DNA of 64,000 nt from Bacillota bacterium (GTDB lineage Bacteria > Bacillota > Clostridia > Lachnospirales > Lachnospiraceae), in NCBI GenBank assembly GCA_023663285.1, contig JAMPHT010000009.1, forward strand, positions 1 to 64,000. The letters are read 5' to 3'. Position numbers and translations under genes: made by a program. Positions 1-8,099 of the stretch are shown in pieces (the first letter of the stretch is position 1; every line of letters begins with the position of its first letter). Below the pieces are notes generated by a model. That model was given only the letters and a program-made list of their open reading frames with translations. It was not told the origin of the DNA and made no database searches.

Positions 1-238
1 CCATCCGGATCTGCAGCTCTATGTTCACCCGGCTGTCGTCGTTCAGTTCCACCCTTACATCCAGGATGCCCTGCTTCTGCCTGGCATACCTCTTCCACAG
101 AAACGGATTCGCCAGACGGACAGAGCGGATCTCTCCCGCCGGAATTCCCAGAACATCGCTGATAAAATACCTTCGCACTACTTCGTTCAGCATGAGCTGC
201 TTAAAGCTGAAATCATACTTCAATGATACTATCTCCAT
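1..238 (-). CDS. Rpn-family PD-(D/E)XK nuclease/putative transposase, N-terminal fragment cut by the window edge
   Basis: Only the first 79 codons are inside the window; the gene continues past base 1. The start is an ATG at 236-238, preceded by an AGGAGG-type ribosome binding site at about 239-250. The fragment opens with the DFSFKQL-type start typical of Rpn/PDDEXK_2 proteins. It also has the expected nuclease core: Asp60 in GILDVRVEL and Glu74-x-Gln76 in NIELQ. Members of this family are recombination-promoting nucleases often annotated as transposases; many Lachnospiraceae genomes carry multiple copies. Whether the rest of the gene is intact cannot be seen. The family call rests on the motif pattern and is fairly secure; activity is inferred. 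Confidence 0.75.
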   Translation of the reverse strand, partial: MEIVSLKYDFSFKQLMLNEVVRRYFISDVLGIPAGEIRSVRLANPFLWKRYARQKQGILDVRVELNDDSRVNIELQIRM

Positions 239-529
239 CCTTTTCCTCCTTTTCGTACAGAAGGTTTTCCCCTGGATGGCATTTTGAAAATCTTCTGCTT
301 TATTTGGTCTTGAATTTAAAAGCATAGATTTTCCGATCATTCTGATTGATTTGACAGAAACTTGACTGAAAATTAGAAACGGTATGCTTTGTATCAATGA
401 TAACACATCGGCGAAGTATCCGCAAGGATTATTTTTTTCGGCATTATTTTTACACCCGCAGCAATAAGCAAAGGAACCACCTCTGCGCCTTTAGCGGTGA
501 GATGTGGTTCCTTCTTTTATTCTATCGAT
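239..529. other. Intergenic region, AT-rich, with one terminator
   Basis: This 291-base gap lies between the secreted protein gene and the Rpn gene. It contains the stem-loop at 471-513. I see no convincing small gene. A weak possible promoter for the Rpn gene (TTGATA-like -35) lies near 370-400 on the minus strand, but its -10 is poor. Confidence 0.5.
471..513 (-). terminator. Stem-loop terminator after the secreted repeat protein gene
   Basis: A perfect 10-bp inverted repeat (AAGGAACCAC at 471-480, GTGGTTCCTT at 504-513) encloses further pairing CTC/GAG and CGC/GCG around a CTTTA loop. It begins 17 bases after the stop codon at 530. T-rich sequence follows on both sides, so it may work in both directions. 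Confidence 0.75.
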
Positions 530-1339
530 TCACTCATTGATCACGTTGCCGTCCGCATCGTACTTCCTTGTTGTTGTACCAGTCACGTTGCCGTCCGCAT
601 CGTACCCCGTTATTGTTGCAATCCTCGTTCCGGCGCTGTCATACTCATACTCTCCATAAAAGCTCATTGTGCCGTTCGCATCATACTGCGTATACTTGAT
701 TTCCCTGTCAGCGCTGTCATATTTATGGATCACCCAGCCGCCGCCATCGGGCAATTCTTCCCTGACCTCATAGCCTTCCTTCTTCCGGTTCTCCTGAGCT
801 TTCCGGGCTTCCTCCGCAGTTCTTTCCTCCACTATGATCTTCTCAGCCCTTGCCTTGCGCTTCTCCGTCTTTCCGGAGGTCTGATAATGCTTCCACAGCG
901 CCAGGACATCATCCCCGAAGGCTTCTGCCAGGTCCTCATATCTTCCGGCATAGTCCAGCGCGTTGAAATCCGTGCCCGTGTCCCTGCCCTCCTTTGCGCC
1001 ATAGATCAGGTAATGATTCAGGTATGCGTCCCAATCGTCCCCGAATGCTTCCGCCAGATCCCCATACTCCTCCCGATATTTCACCACGTCGATGAACTCG
1101 TTCATGGTCCGGCCTTCGCTAAGACCATAAGTGATGAAATGATTCCAGAGGACTTCCCTGTTATACCCGAAAGCCTCCTTCAAATCCCCATAGGTGTCCG
1201 CATAATAATGCTCGTCAAATACATCCTGTAAGCTTGCGGCAAATGCCTCCATACTGCCTCCTGTCAACAGACAGCCCGCCAGACCCACTACCGCGAAGTT
1301 CCTTACCTTTCTGAAAACTTTCCTGCCCTTTTCTTCCAT
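530..1339 (-). CDS. Secreted protein with three YxDLxxAFG repeats and a YD-like tail
   Basis: This is a 269-residue protein with a signal peptide (basic start, hydrophobic residues about 14-27, likely cleavage after AFA-A near residue 35). Three repeats of about 40 residues follow at roughly 43-78, 86-122 and 128-162. Each has the pattern Y..YxDLxEAFG......W.HY...G..EGR. A charged linker (about 163-190) leads to a tail of YDSxG/YDADGN-type units resembling Rhs/YD repeats. The first repeat type is common in Lachnospiraceae surface proteins, but I know of no assigned function. The start ATG has GGAAG six bases upstream. It is probably extracellular or wall-associated. The neighbouring TPR-nuclease gene appears unrelated. 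Confidence 0.8.
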   Translation of the reverse strand: MEEKGRKVFRKVRNFAVVGLAGCLLTGGSMEAFAASLQDVFDEHYYADTYGDLKEAFGYNREVLWNHFITYGLSEGRTMNEFIDVVKYREEYGDLAEAFGDDWDAYLNHYLIYGAKEGRDTGTDFNALDYAGRYEDLAEAFGDDVLALWKHYQTSGKTEKRKARAEKIIVEERTAEEARKAQENRKKEGYEVREELPDGGGWVIHKYDSADREIKYTQYDANGTMSFYGEYEYDSAGTRIATITGYDADGNVTGTTTRKYDADGNVINE

Positions 1340-1405
1340 TTAAATCTTCCTCTCTTACGTTTATTCGTTCTACTGATTCCAAAAAGAATCCTTAGAACTG
1401 AATTC

Positions 1406-1430
1406 ATTATACCCCCCAATCTTTTGTCAA
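1406..1430 (-). promoter_or_regulatory. Possible promoter of the secreted repeat protein
   Basis: On the minus strand a perfect TATAAT (1406-1411) lies downstream of a perfect TTGACA (1425-1430), but the spacer is only 13 bp and contains a run of six G. The usual spacing is 16-18 bp, so either this promoter needs an activator or only the -10 is used. Confidence 0.4.
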
Positions 1431-1519
1431 TACTTTTTTGGTTCTTTCTTCCAAAGCCGGTAATGGCTTGACTTCTTTGTCAATTCCTCATTGAAAAAAA
1501 TGCGGAAACTTTTAATACT

Positions 1520-3031
1520 TTATCTCTGCACATAGGAAATCTGGTACTCATACAATTTCATACGCTTATCGGCATGGACCTTTGCAATAAGCTCTTCTGA
1601 CGGATCATTCAGGCATATGATGCCATAGACATTTTTATCTTTAAATTTCCCGCTTTTCGCAAACCACTCCAAATAATCCGACAACTGTTTATAAGCATCA
1701 TCATAGCCGCTGTCTTTTTTCAATTCGATCACATAAAGATTTCCCGCCCCATCCTCGCAAAGCAAGTCAAGCCTTCCCGCCGGTATGATATATTGCCTTC
1801 CATATTCGCCATGTCTTTTATATATCTTTAAAGAGAGATCAAAAACCGGCATTCCCGACTCGATCCTCGCCGTCAATTCATCCTCCAACAACTTTTCATT
1901 GGAAAACTGCTGAAGCTTTACGCCTTTATTTATCAATATCCGCCCTGTTGTTTCGTTTTCATCTGTGTCAGCAATTACAAGTCCGTCCTTCTTCAGGCGG
2001 GCGTTTGAAGCATCCGGCTTCTCCGCTCTGTCTCTTAATGGCTTACTGACACGGAAGCTGCCGTTTTCAATAAATTTTTTTGCCTCGTCATTTTTTCCAA
2101 GCGCAATCAGAACCCTGACATAATTATTAGCCGCATAAGGCAGGTCAATATTCTTCTCCAGACATTCTTCAAACAGACTTCTTGCCTCAGAATACTTTTT
2201 TTGTTTATATAAGCTGTACCCCAGATTATTGAGCAGATACTGCTTATCCGGATAAAATTCCCGACATTTTCGATAGCACTTTTCTTCTTCCGCATAATTC
2301 CTGACTTTGCCATAAGCCCATGCGAGCATCCAATATATCTCGTCCTCATAAAAGAAAAGGGGATGATCGACCCTTTCCAAATAGGCAATGGCATTATTCC
2401 ACATGGACATAGCATAATATATGTGCCCTATCCATTCATTTGTCAGGCGGTATGCAGGGTATATCTGCAAAAAATGCTGCAGGCAGCTCAGCATATCTTC
2501 ATCATTGTCACTGGAATAAAAATCATCCATCAGCTCACAAAAATCAGCAATTCCCTCTTTTGTTTCTACCTGCTTTATTTCATCTCCTATAAATGGCCAG
2601 AATCCGTCAAAGGCATTTTTAAAAGGTATAACAAAAGCATATACGATATCCGCTTCCCCAAGTACTGTTTCAGCTTCTTTCCAGACCATAAACATATCAT
2701 GGATCTTTCTTCTGCATTCCGCATATTCCCTTTTCAGAAAATAATAAAATGCCCATAAAAAATCTGCGCTTTCATCCAGTTTCTCCACACATTGAAAAAA
2801 CCATGAGCAAGGCTCTTCCTTCGTAACATCAAAATCATATTTTATATGATTATCTGTCAAAACCGAAATCAATTTGTCGCAATATGTTTCACATAATTCC
2901 TGAAAATATGGATGGCTCTGCATTGTATTCATTTTTTCAAATGCTTCTTTCCAGGTCATATTGTCCGGAAATTCTTTTGCATATAACTCATTTATTTCTT
3001 CATTAGACAATACTTTTTCTGTTTTCTTCAT
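1520..3031 (-). CDS. TPR protein with C-terminal NucS-like PD-(D/E)XK nuclease domain
   Basis: The protein has 503 residues from the chosen start. An in-frame ATG lies three codons upstream, but the GGGGG ribosome binding site abuts that one and sits nine bases before the chosen ATG. The N-terminal two thirds is helical with tetratricopeptide-like repeats (pairs of the W..AI.Y.E and Y..EARSLFEE type, roughly residues 190-320). The last 110 residues carry a nuclease signature: GRLDLL (Asp), then YVIELKK (Glu-x-Lys), then a Gln in KQLSDYLEWF. This matches the C-terminal endonuclease domain of NucS/DUF91 proteins. No mismatch-repair partner is adjacent. The TPR fusion suggests a protein-guided nuclease, perhaps in defence or repair, but this is inference. 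Confidence 0.75.
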   Translation of the reverse strand: MKKTEKVLSNEEINELYAKEFPDNMTWKEAFEKMNTMQSHPYFQELCETYCDKLISVLTDNHIKYDFDVTKEEPCSWFFQCVEKLDESADFLWAFYYFLKREYAECRRKIHDMFMVWKEAETVLGEADIVYAFVIPFKNAFDGFWPFIGDEIKQVETKEGIADFCELMDDFYSSDNDEDMLSCLQHFLQIYPAYRLTNEWIGHIYYAMSMWNNAIAYLERVDHPLFFYEDEIYWMLAWAYGKVRNYAEEEKCYRKCREFYPDKQYLLNNLGYSLYKQKKYSEARSLFEECLEKNIDLPYAANNYVRVLIALGKNDEAKKFIENGSFRVSKPLRDRAEKPDASNARLKKDGLVIADTDENETTGRILINKGVKLQQFSNEKLLEDELTARIESGMPVFDLSLKIYKRHGEYGRQYIIPAGRLDLLCEDGAGNLYVIELKKDSGYDDAYKQLSDYLEWFAKSGKFKDKNVYGIICLNDPSEELIAKVHADKRMKLYEYQISYVQR

Positions 3032-3109
3032 AATGTGCATCCCCCTGTCTTTCTGCTTTTATTTTTATCGAGCCGATCATCGTACCGGGGGCAGAACCAA
3101 CCGGATGAG

Positions 3110-6100
3110 TCATTTCCTGACGCTCGCCTGCCATGTGTCGTCTGCAGGCGGGTTTTCTTCCCCAAGGGTCAGATAGATCCTGTCAATGCACAATTCGGAA
3201 GCTTCCGCCACAATGCTGAAAATATGCTCGCCTTTCTTAAGCTCCACCTCCAGCATCCGCTGCCAGCACCACATATGCATGGTCCTGTAGGAAAAGAAAT
3301 TGCCCTCCCGCACCTGGCATTCCGGCGGTATCCTTTTCCCGTCCAGCGCAAAGCGGCAGTGAGACGCCGATTCCTCGTCATATTTCATGAGCATCCACAC
3401 CTGATAGACGCCGCCCCGCTCACAGCGGATCCGGTAGTTCATGGACGGAGCATCCTCCCTGTGGCTCCAGCTTTTTCCCTTTTGAGGAATATACATGGCA
3501 AGCCCTGTCCTGCCATCCGTCTCCGCCTGCCGGTGTACCCAGCCGACTCCGTCTTGATCTGCACAGCACCAGGCGTTTTCCGACTGCTCCAAGGCATATT
3601 CCGCTTCCCATGCCATGTATCCTGTGGTCCGGCTTCCGCTCTGCACCGCGTTCTGCCCCTTGACCTGGTTTCCGCTCTGCGCAGCATCCTGTCCGGCGTT
3701 CCGGCTTGCAGGCCGCCCGCACTCTTCCTGTATCACGCCCCTGCCAAACGCCGCCGGAATATCCTTCCTGCCATCGGCTGCGGGAACGTAGCGCTGTTTT
3801 CCCCGTCTCTTTGGGCGGATACTTTCATTTCTCGCAAAAACAATATCCTCCGTCCAGAATTTCCGTCCGGCATATACCACCCGCGGCAGAGGGACCTCCT
3901 CCGCTGCCACCCCGTACATACTGCTCCACTGCTGAATGTCAAAATCCGGAATAGGGGCGTCCGCCTCCAGAAGTCCCGGCCCCAGATTGGTCATGAGCCT
4001 GTCCTTCGTATAAAGATTCAGGGCAAAAACAGTAACATAGGGGTCATAAGCCTCCAAGCGTAAAATATGCTTTCCCCGCTGCAAATACGGCAGCCGCACA
4101 TACAGCTTTTCTCCGTCGCCTAAGGCCGCCTCTTTCCAGCTGCCAAGCCATTCGTCCAGGGTCTTGGAGCAAACCGTCTCCTGCCACACCTCGTCTACTG
4201 ATAGTATCATCCGTATCCGGCCTGTGGAATTTAAGGTCAGGAACCGGATGATCTCCAGTTCAAAGCTGCCTTCCGACTGTAAATAGAAATCAAACTCCAG
4301 CCTCGGCCTCTCACCCTCCGGCCTGCCGGACGCCTCCATAACGCTTCCCCTGCCTCTTCCCAGATAGGGGATGACATTCCATCCGCCGCTTTTCCTGCTG
4401 CACTCCGCCGCCAGTATATGAATATAGCCGTCCGCGCCTTCACCGGTCCCCTGCTCACAGATGACCGGGATCTCCCATTCCTTTCCTGCGGCCCGGATAC
4501 GGATCTGTCCGCCTCTGCAGTCTTTCCCAGGCGTGACAAATATCCGCTTCTCCACCTCCACTTCTCCGGAAGCTTCCGAAAGCTCCAGCCCCTCATCCGC
4601 CGTTATTTCAAAGGGAATACTCCCGATTCCGGTATTTGCCAGTTCAAACCATTTCGTCCTGATACCTCTTTCGGAAAACCACAGCACACCCTGCTCCCCA
4701 AAGTCAACGGTGCGGACCGCAGGCTCTCCCTCTCCCAGCTTCAGTGCCGGTCTGCAGGCGGGATTGGCCTCCATGGCAGGCGGTGGGAAATCCTCCGGCG
4801 TCAGAATACCGCCCCACTTTCCGCCGCACATTTTATCATTGTAATAATAAAGCAGCATCCGCTTCAAATCGTCCATTTCACGGGACTTCTTCATGTATTC
4901 GTCCGCTGCCCTCATGATTCCCCGCTCGTAGGACGCGATGCTCCTGTCCGCGAAATAATAGGACGCGCTGATAAAAAAAACCGCCTGTATTTTCATCAGC
5001 ATAAGCTGCATATAGGCCGCTTTTTCCTCATCAGGCAGCTTTTTATAGATTTCCCCTGCCCGAAGGGCCAGATCATGGAGACGCCAGACCCTTGCCGCCG
5101 CCTCATCCCCGTAAGCAGTCTGGGAAAACCTTCCGGTACGCATATGCTCCGGCTTGCAGACATTGCTCAGCTGGGCAAATTCCGTATAGATATCCGCGGT
5201 CTCCCTTCCCCAATTTCCTGTAAAATTCCTGTCTATCCACTCTTCCGTGTATCTGCGGGGATCGCGGACCACGCTCTCTTCCCTTCCCGCATCCCAGCCA
5301 TAGCGAAGAAAATATTCCATGTCCTGTTCTATGGGCTTTAATGCCCCCACATTGTCCACCCAGATCTCCCGAATACCATTTTCATAGCACTTTTTTAATT
5401 CGTTTCCCATCTGGGCAAGGGGAGCGGAACAGATAAACAGATAGCTCATACCGGGGGGTGACCAGTAGGAACTGTGATAGTATAATCCGTTTCCCCCTTT
5501 TCTTTGCTGCTCCTTCTTGTCAGGATAACGCCGCACATACCCATGGTTATCGTCCGCCCAGATCAAGGTCACATCCTCCGGCACCTTCAGGCCGCTGTCA
5601 TAGATAGGCAGCACCTCCTTGTAGGGCACAAACGCCTGGGGCACATCGCTTTTTCCAAGGACCTCCCGAATCAGCTCCCGCTGATCCTCCATGATCTGTT
5701 CCAGCAGCTTCCGCTTTCCTGCCAGCAGTTCTTCCTCCGTACAGCCCTCCAGCCCTTTCGTGACAAATCCGCTGTCATGGATCCCCCGCATCCCTATGGT
5801 ATAGCAGACTACAAAATCCCTGTTCTGAATCAGGCTTTCTCTCCAGTATTCCCTGATTTTCTCACGGTTCCAGCCTTCGATAGTATAATCATACTGCAGC
5901 CCCTCATACCCCTTTGCTTCCACCCAGGGCCGCCATTCATTCTGGTTACTGCGGTGGAGCATATCGCAGTGGGAAGTGCCTGTGACGATTCCCATTTCTT
6001 CCGCCAATCTGCCGTTTTCTGGATCATGGTTGAACGCATTTACGTGCATAGCAGGCCATATGAAATTACCCTTCAGACGGAGGATCAGTTCATAGATCCG

Positions 6101-6640
6101 CTCATAGGTCTCAGGTCCGATGGTGCCGTCTCCGGTATGGAGCTTCGCCCACATATCCAGTTCTTCTTCGTCATTTAAGAAAATGCCCCGATATTTGACA
6201 CAGGGCCAGTCCACCCTGTGAAAACCCGTCTCTATGACTACCTCCTCCGCGGTCCTCACCGGCACATCCGCCATTTCATGCCAGGGCGATACGCCTATTC
6301 GCTCACAGAAATCATAGATTGCATAAACCGTGCCCCTTCTGTCACAGCCGGCCAGATACAGCCGCCCTTCCCGCTCCTGCTGCAGATAGCCTTCCCAGCG
6401 CATTTTTCCCTCTTCCGTCTGCAGCTCTTCCCGGCTCAGATCCTTTACCAAAGGGCTGACTCCGAAGGTTCCCACCACGATTTTCACGGATTCGTCCATT
6501 TCCTGCACAATGGCCGGACGAACGCCGCATACCTTCTCTACATCCGCCGCCAGATTGGCAGCTGCGATCCTCACCGCGCTGTTTTCCTCCGGACAGACAC
6601 AGATACTTCCTGACGCCCCGTTCTTCCCAAATAATCTCAT
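3110..6640 (-). CDS. Glycoside hydrolase family 115 (xylan alpha-1,2-glucuronidase type)
   Basis: The protein has 1176 residues, close to the usual length of GH115 enzymes, which remove (4-O-methyl)glucuronic acid from xylan. Recognisable family segments include KYRGIFLNDEEEL, the WADDNHGYVRRYP stretch and EIWVDNVGALKPIEQDMEYF, followed by a beta-sandwich C-terminal part ending in a YLTLGEENP-like strand. A GTG lies 15 bases upstream in frame, but the ATG has GAAAGG at good spacing. There is no signal peptide, so the enzyme is probably cytoplasmic and acts on imported oligosaccharides. A Gln/Asn/Ser-rich insert sits before the C-terminal domain (about bases 3625-3715). No xylanase or transporter is in the window. 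Confidence 0.9.
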   Translation of the reverse strand: MRLFGKNGASGSICVCPEENSAVRIAAANLAADVEKVCGVRPAIVQEMDESVKIVVGTFGVSPLVKDLSREELQTEEGKMRWEGYLQQEREGRLYLAGCDRRGTVYAIYDFCERIGVSPWHEMADVPVRTAEEVVIETGFHRVDWPCVKYRGIFLNDEEELDMWAKLHTGDGTIGPETYERIYELILRLKGNFIWPAMHVNAFNHDPENGRLAEEMGIVTGTSHCDMLHRSNQNEWRPWVEAKGYEGLQYDYTIEGWNREKIREYWRESLIQNRDFVVCYTIGMRGIHDSGFVTKGLEGCTEEELLAGKRKLLEQIMEDQRELIREVLGKSDVPQAFVPYKEVLPIYDSGLKVPEDVTLIWADDNHGYVRRYPDKKEQQRKGGNGLYYHSSYWSPPGMSYLFICSAPLAQMGNELKKCYENGIREIWVDNVGALKPIEQDMEYFLRYGWDAGREESVVRDPRRYTEEWIDRNFTGNWGRETADIYTEFAQLSNVCKPEHMRTGRFSQTAYGDEAAARVWRLHDLALRAGEIYKKLPDEEKAAYMQLMLMKIQAVFFISASYYFADRSIASYERGIMRAADEYMKKSREMDDLKRMLLYYYNDKMCGGKWGGILTPEDFPPPAMEANPACRPALKLGEGEPAVRTVDFGEQGVLWFSERGIRTKWFELANTGIGSIPFEITADEGLELSEASGEVEVEKRIFVTPGKDCRGGQIRIRAAGKEWEIPVICEQGTGEGADGYIHILAAECSRKSGGWNVIPYLGRGRGSVMEASGRPEGERPRLEFDFYLQSEGSFELEIIRFLTLNSTGRIRMILSVDEVWQETVCSKTLDEWLGSWKEAALGDGEKLYVRLPYLQRGKHILRLEAYDPYVTVFALNLYTKDRLMTNLGPGLLEADAPIPDFDIQQWSSMYGVAAEEVPLPRVVYAGRKFWTEDIVFARNESIRPKRRGKQRYVPAADGRKDIPAAFGRGVIQEECGRPASRNAGQDAAQSGNQVKGQNAVQSGSRTTGYMAWEAEYALEQSENAWCCADQDGVGWVHRQAETDGRTGLAMYIPQKGKSWSHREDAPSMNYRIRCERGGVYQVWMLMKYDEESASHCRFALDGKRIPPECQVREGNFFSYRTMHMWCWQRMLEVELKKGEHIFSIVAEASELCIDRIYLTLGEENPPADDTWQASVRK

Positions 6641-6734
6641 TTCGATACCTTTCACCTATTTTTTTACAGGATGACCAGCTTCCTGCTTCCAATCTCTACA
6701 AAAATAACAATTCAGCCCTGCACAAAGCGACGGA

Positions 6735-6867
6735 GGCAGCTGAGAGTCGTTGGTATGCAGACTGTGCAAGACGTCGGTACTCAGCAGGCGTGTTTTGCCT
6801 GCTTATGTACCGCTACGTCGCGCCTTCAAGCGAAAGCGGGTCTGCATACCAATGGCTCTCAGCCGCC
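6735..6867. repeat. Large nested stem-loop between divergent genes
   Basis: The outer arms 6735-6762 and 6840-6867 pair over 28 bp with three mismatches. Inside, GACG/CGTC (6770-6773 with 6816-6819), GGTAC/GTACC (6776-6780 with 6807-6811) and GCAGGC/GCCTGC (6784-6789 with 6797-6802) form a second nested hairpin. Beside it, at 6712-6728, is GCACAAAG, which faintly recalls the GCACAAAC linker of the dispersed elements elsewhere. It has no open reading frame of its own and lies in the 364-base gap between the GH115 and lipoprotein genes. Confidence 0.75.
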
Positions 6868-6926
6868 AACTGCCGCAGACAAAGGCTTAAACTGCTGCAG
6901 GCGGACAGGAATGTGCCATCCATAAG

Positions 6927-6955
6927 TTGACGCTTTGGCTGATTCGTACTATAAT
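6927..6955 (+). promoter_or_regulatory. Sigma-A promoter of the divergent lipoprotein gene
   Basis: TTGACG (6927-6932) and TATAAT (6950-6955) are separated by 17 bp, about 50 bases before the start codon at 7005. Confidence 0.8.
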
Positions 6956-7004
6956 TTCAGTACGGGAAATACTCCAAATACAAGTCACACTATGGAGGCT
7001 TATC

Positions 7005-8045
7005 ATGAAAAAAGGAATTATCATGAAAAAAAGTTTGATCCTTATCCTTTCTCTGCTGCTGGTCTTTGGCGCTGCCGCCTGCGGCACACAATCGACTGCC
7101 GGGGACGGCTCCGGCCAGAATACAACTGACCCCAACGGCGCAGGTGCCGACGGTTCCGGCCTGAATACGCCCGTTACATCCGGAACGAACACTTCCGGCC
7201 TGGATCTGTCAGGCGGCATCGGCACAGACGATTCCGGTTTGGATATATCTGCCGACTCCATAACGGACATTTTCGGTATGGATGTAGATGACAGTTCTCT
7301 CTCCTTTTCGTCACTGACCGAATTATACAACAGCGACTATCGTATCCTGCTGGAGAATATCCTAAATGAAGTATTCTCCGAAGCCGCATACCTGCATTGC
7401 TTTATAACTGTGGAAGAGCCGGATACCCTTATCTATAACTATCAGTATACTGTTTCGCTGTCCTCCATGGGACTCAGCCATGAGGAAGCAGCCGCTATCT
7501 CCGAAGCAAACCTGTCGGAAATAGATTACTCCACTCTGGCCGTAAACAGTATCAAAGAATATCAGGCATCCGGACTCCCTGTAAGGATCATCCGATTAAA
7601 TTACCTGGATGCAGACGGCTCCCTGGTCTATTCCATAGATTATACGGAAAGCTCTGATGTTTCCGATACTTCCGCTTCCGGCACAACCACGGGAGTCTAT
7701 GCCGACCTGGCAGATTGGATGGCCTCCTCCGAGGATGTGGCGCTGACTGTAGAATCTACCAACCGTGCCCTTGCTTCCACAGGCATTACCTTTGACCTGG
7801 CCGTTGACGGCAGCGTCCTGGTATATCAGTACTATCTGCCCAATGGTTATTTTGCGGACGGTCTGGCGGAGGAGGATCTGGCGGCAGCCTTTGACTCCAT
7901 GGTTGACGCCGGTTCCGCCTCCGTAGGCACTATCATTTCCACGTTTATGGAAAAATACGGCCTTCAGGTGGATGCCGTCCGCTTTGCCTACTACTCCAAG
8001 AACGGCACAGAGCTTTACAGCAGGGACGTTACGGCTGCACCTTGA
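7005..8045 (+). CDS. Lipoprotein with two similar tandem domains
   Basis: This 346-residue protein has a lipoprotein signal: MKK-type start, a hydrophobic stretch and a lipobox ending GAAAC near residue 25. A Gly/Ser/Thr/Asp-rich linker with repeated SGLD/SGLN units follows (about 28-85). Two domains of about 105 residues come next; each contains a strand of the type DTLIYNYQY or GSVLVYQYY and ends with a strand like DGSLVYSIDY or GTELYSRDV, so they look like a duplication. The fold resembles DUF4854-type lipoproteins of Lachnospiraceae, from memory only. The ATG at 7005 was chosen because GGAGG lies six bases before it. It is one of the few plus-strand genes and has its own promoter. Function is unknown. 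Confidence 0.75.
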   Translation: MKKGIIMKKSLILILSLLLVFGAAACGTQSTAGDGSGQNTTDPNGAGADGSGLNTPVTSGTNTSGLDLSGGIGTDDSGLDISADSITDIFGMDVDDSSLSFSSLTELYNSDYRILLENILNEVFSEAAYLHCFITVEEPDTLIYNYQYTVSLSSMGLSHEEAAAISEANLSEIDYSTLAVNSIKEYQASGLPVRIIRLNYLDADGSLVYSIDYTESSDVSDTSASGTTTGVYADLADWMASSEDVALTVESTNRALASTGITFDLAVDGSVLVYQYYLPNGYFADGLAEEDLAAAFDSMVDAGSASVGTIISTFMEKYGLQVDAVRFAYYSKNGTELYSRDVTAAP

Positions 8046-8099
8046 GGCTTTTAGGCTTTCGCCGCACTCCGAGGCTCCCAGCGCGCCCTGTTGCTTTCA

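Noticed and set aside
3035..4063. 342-codon open frame on the plus strand opposite the GH115 gene
   Set aside because: It mirrors a well-supported enzyme on the other strand, is rich in Pro/Arg/His/Leu typical of antisense frames, and has no ribosome binding site or family motif.
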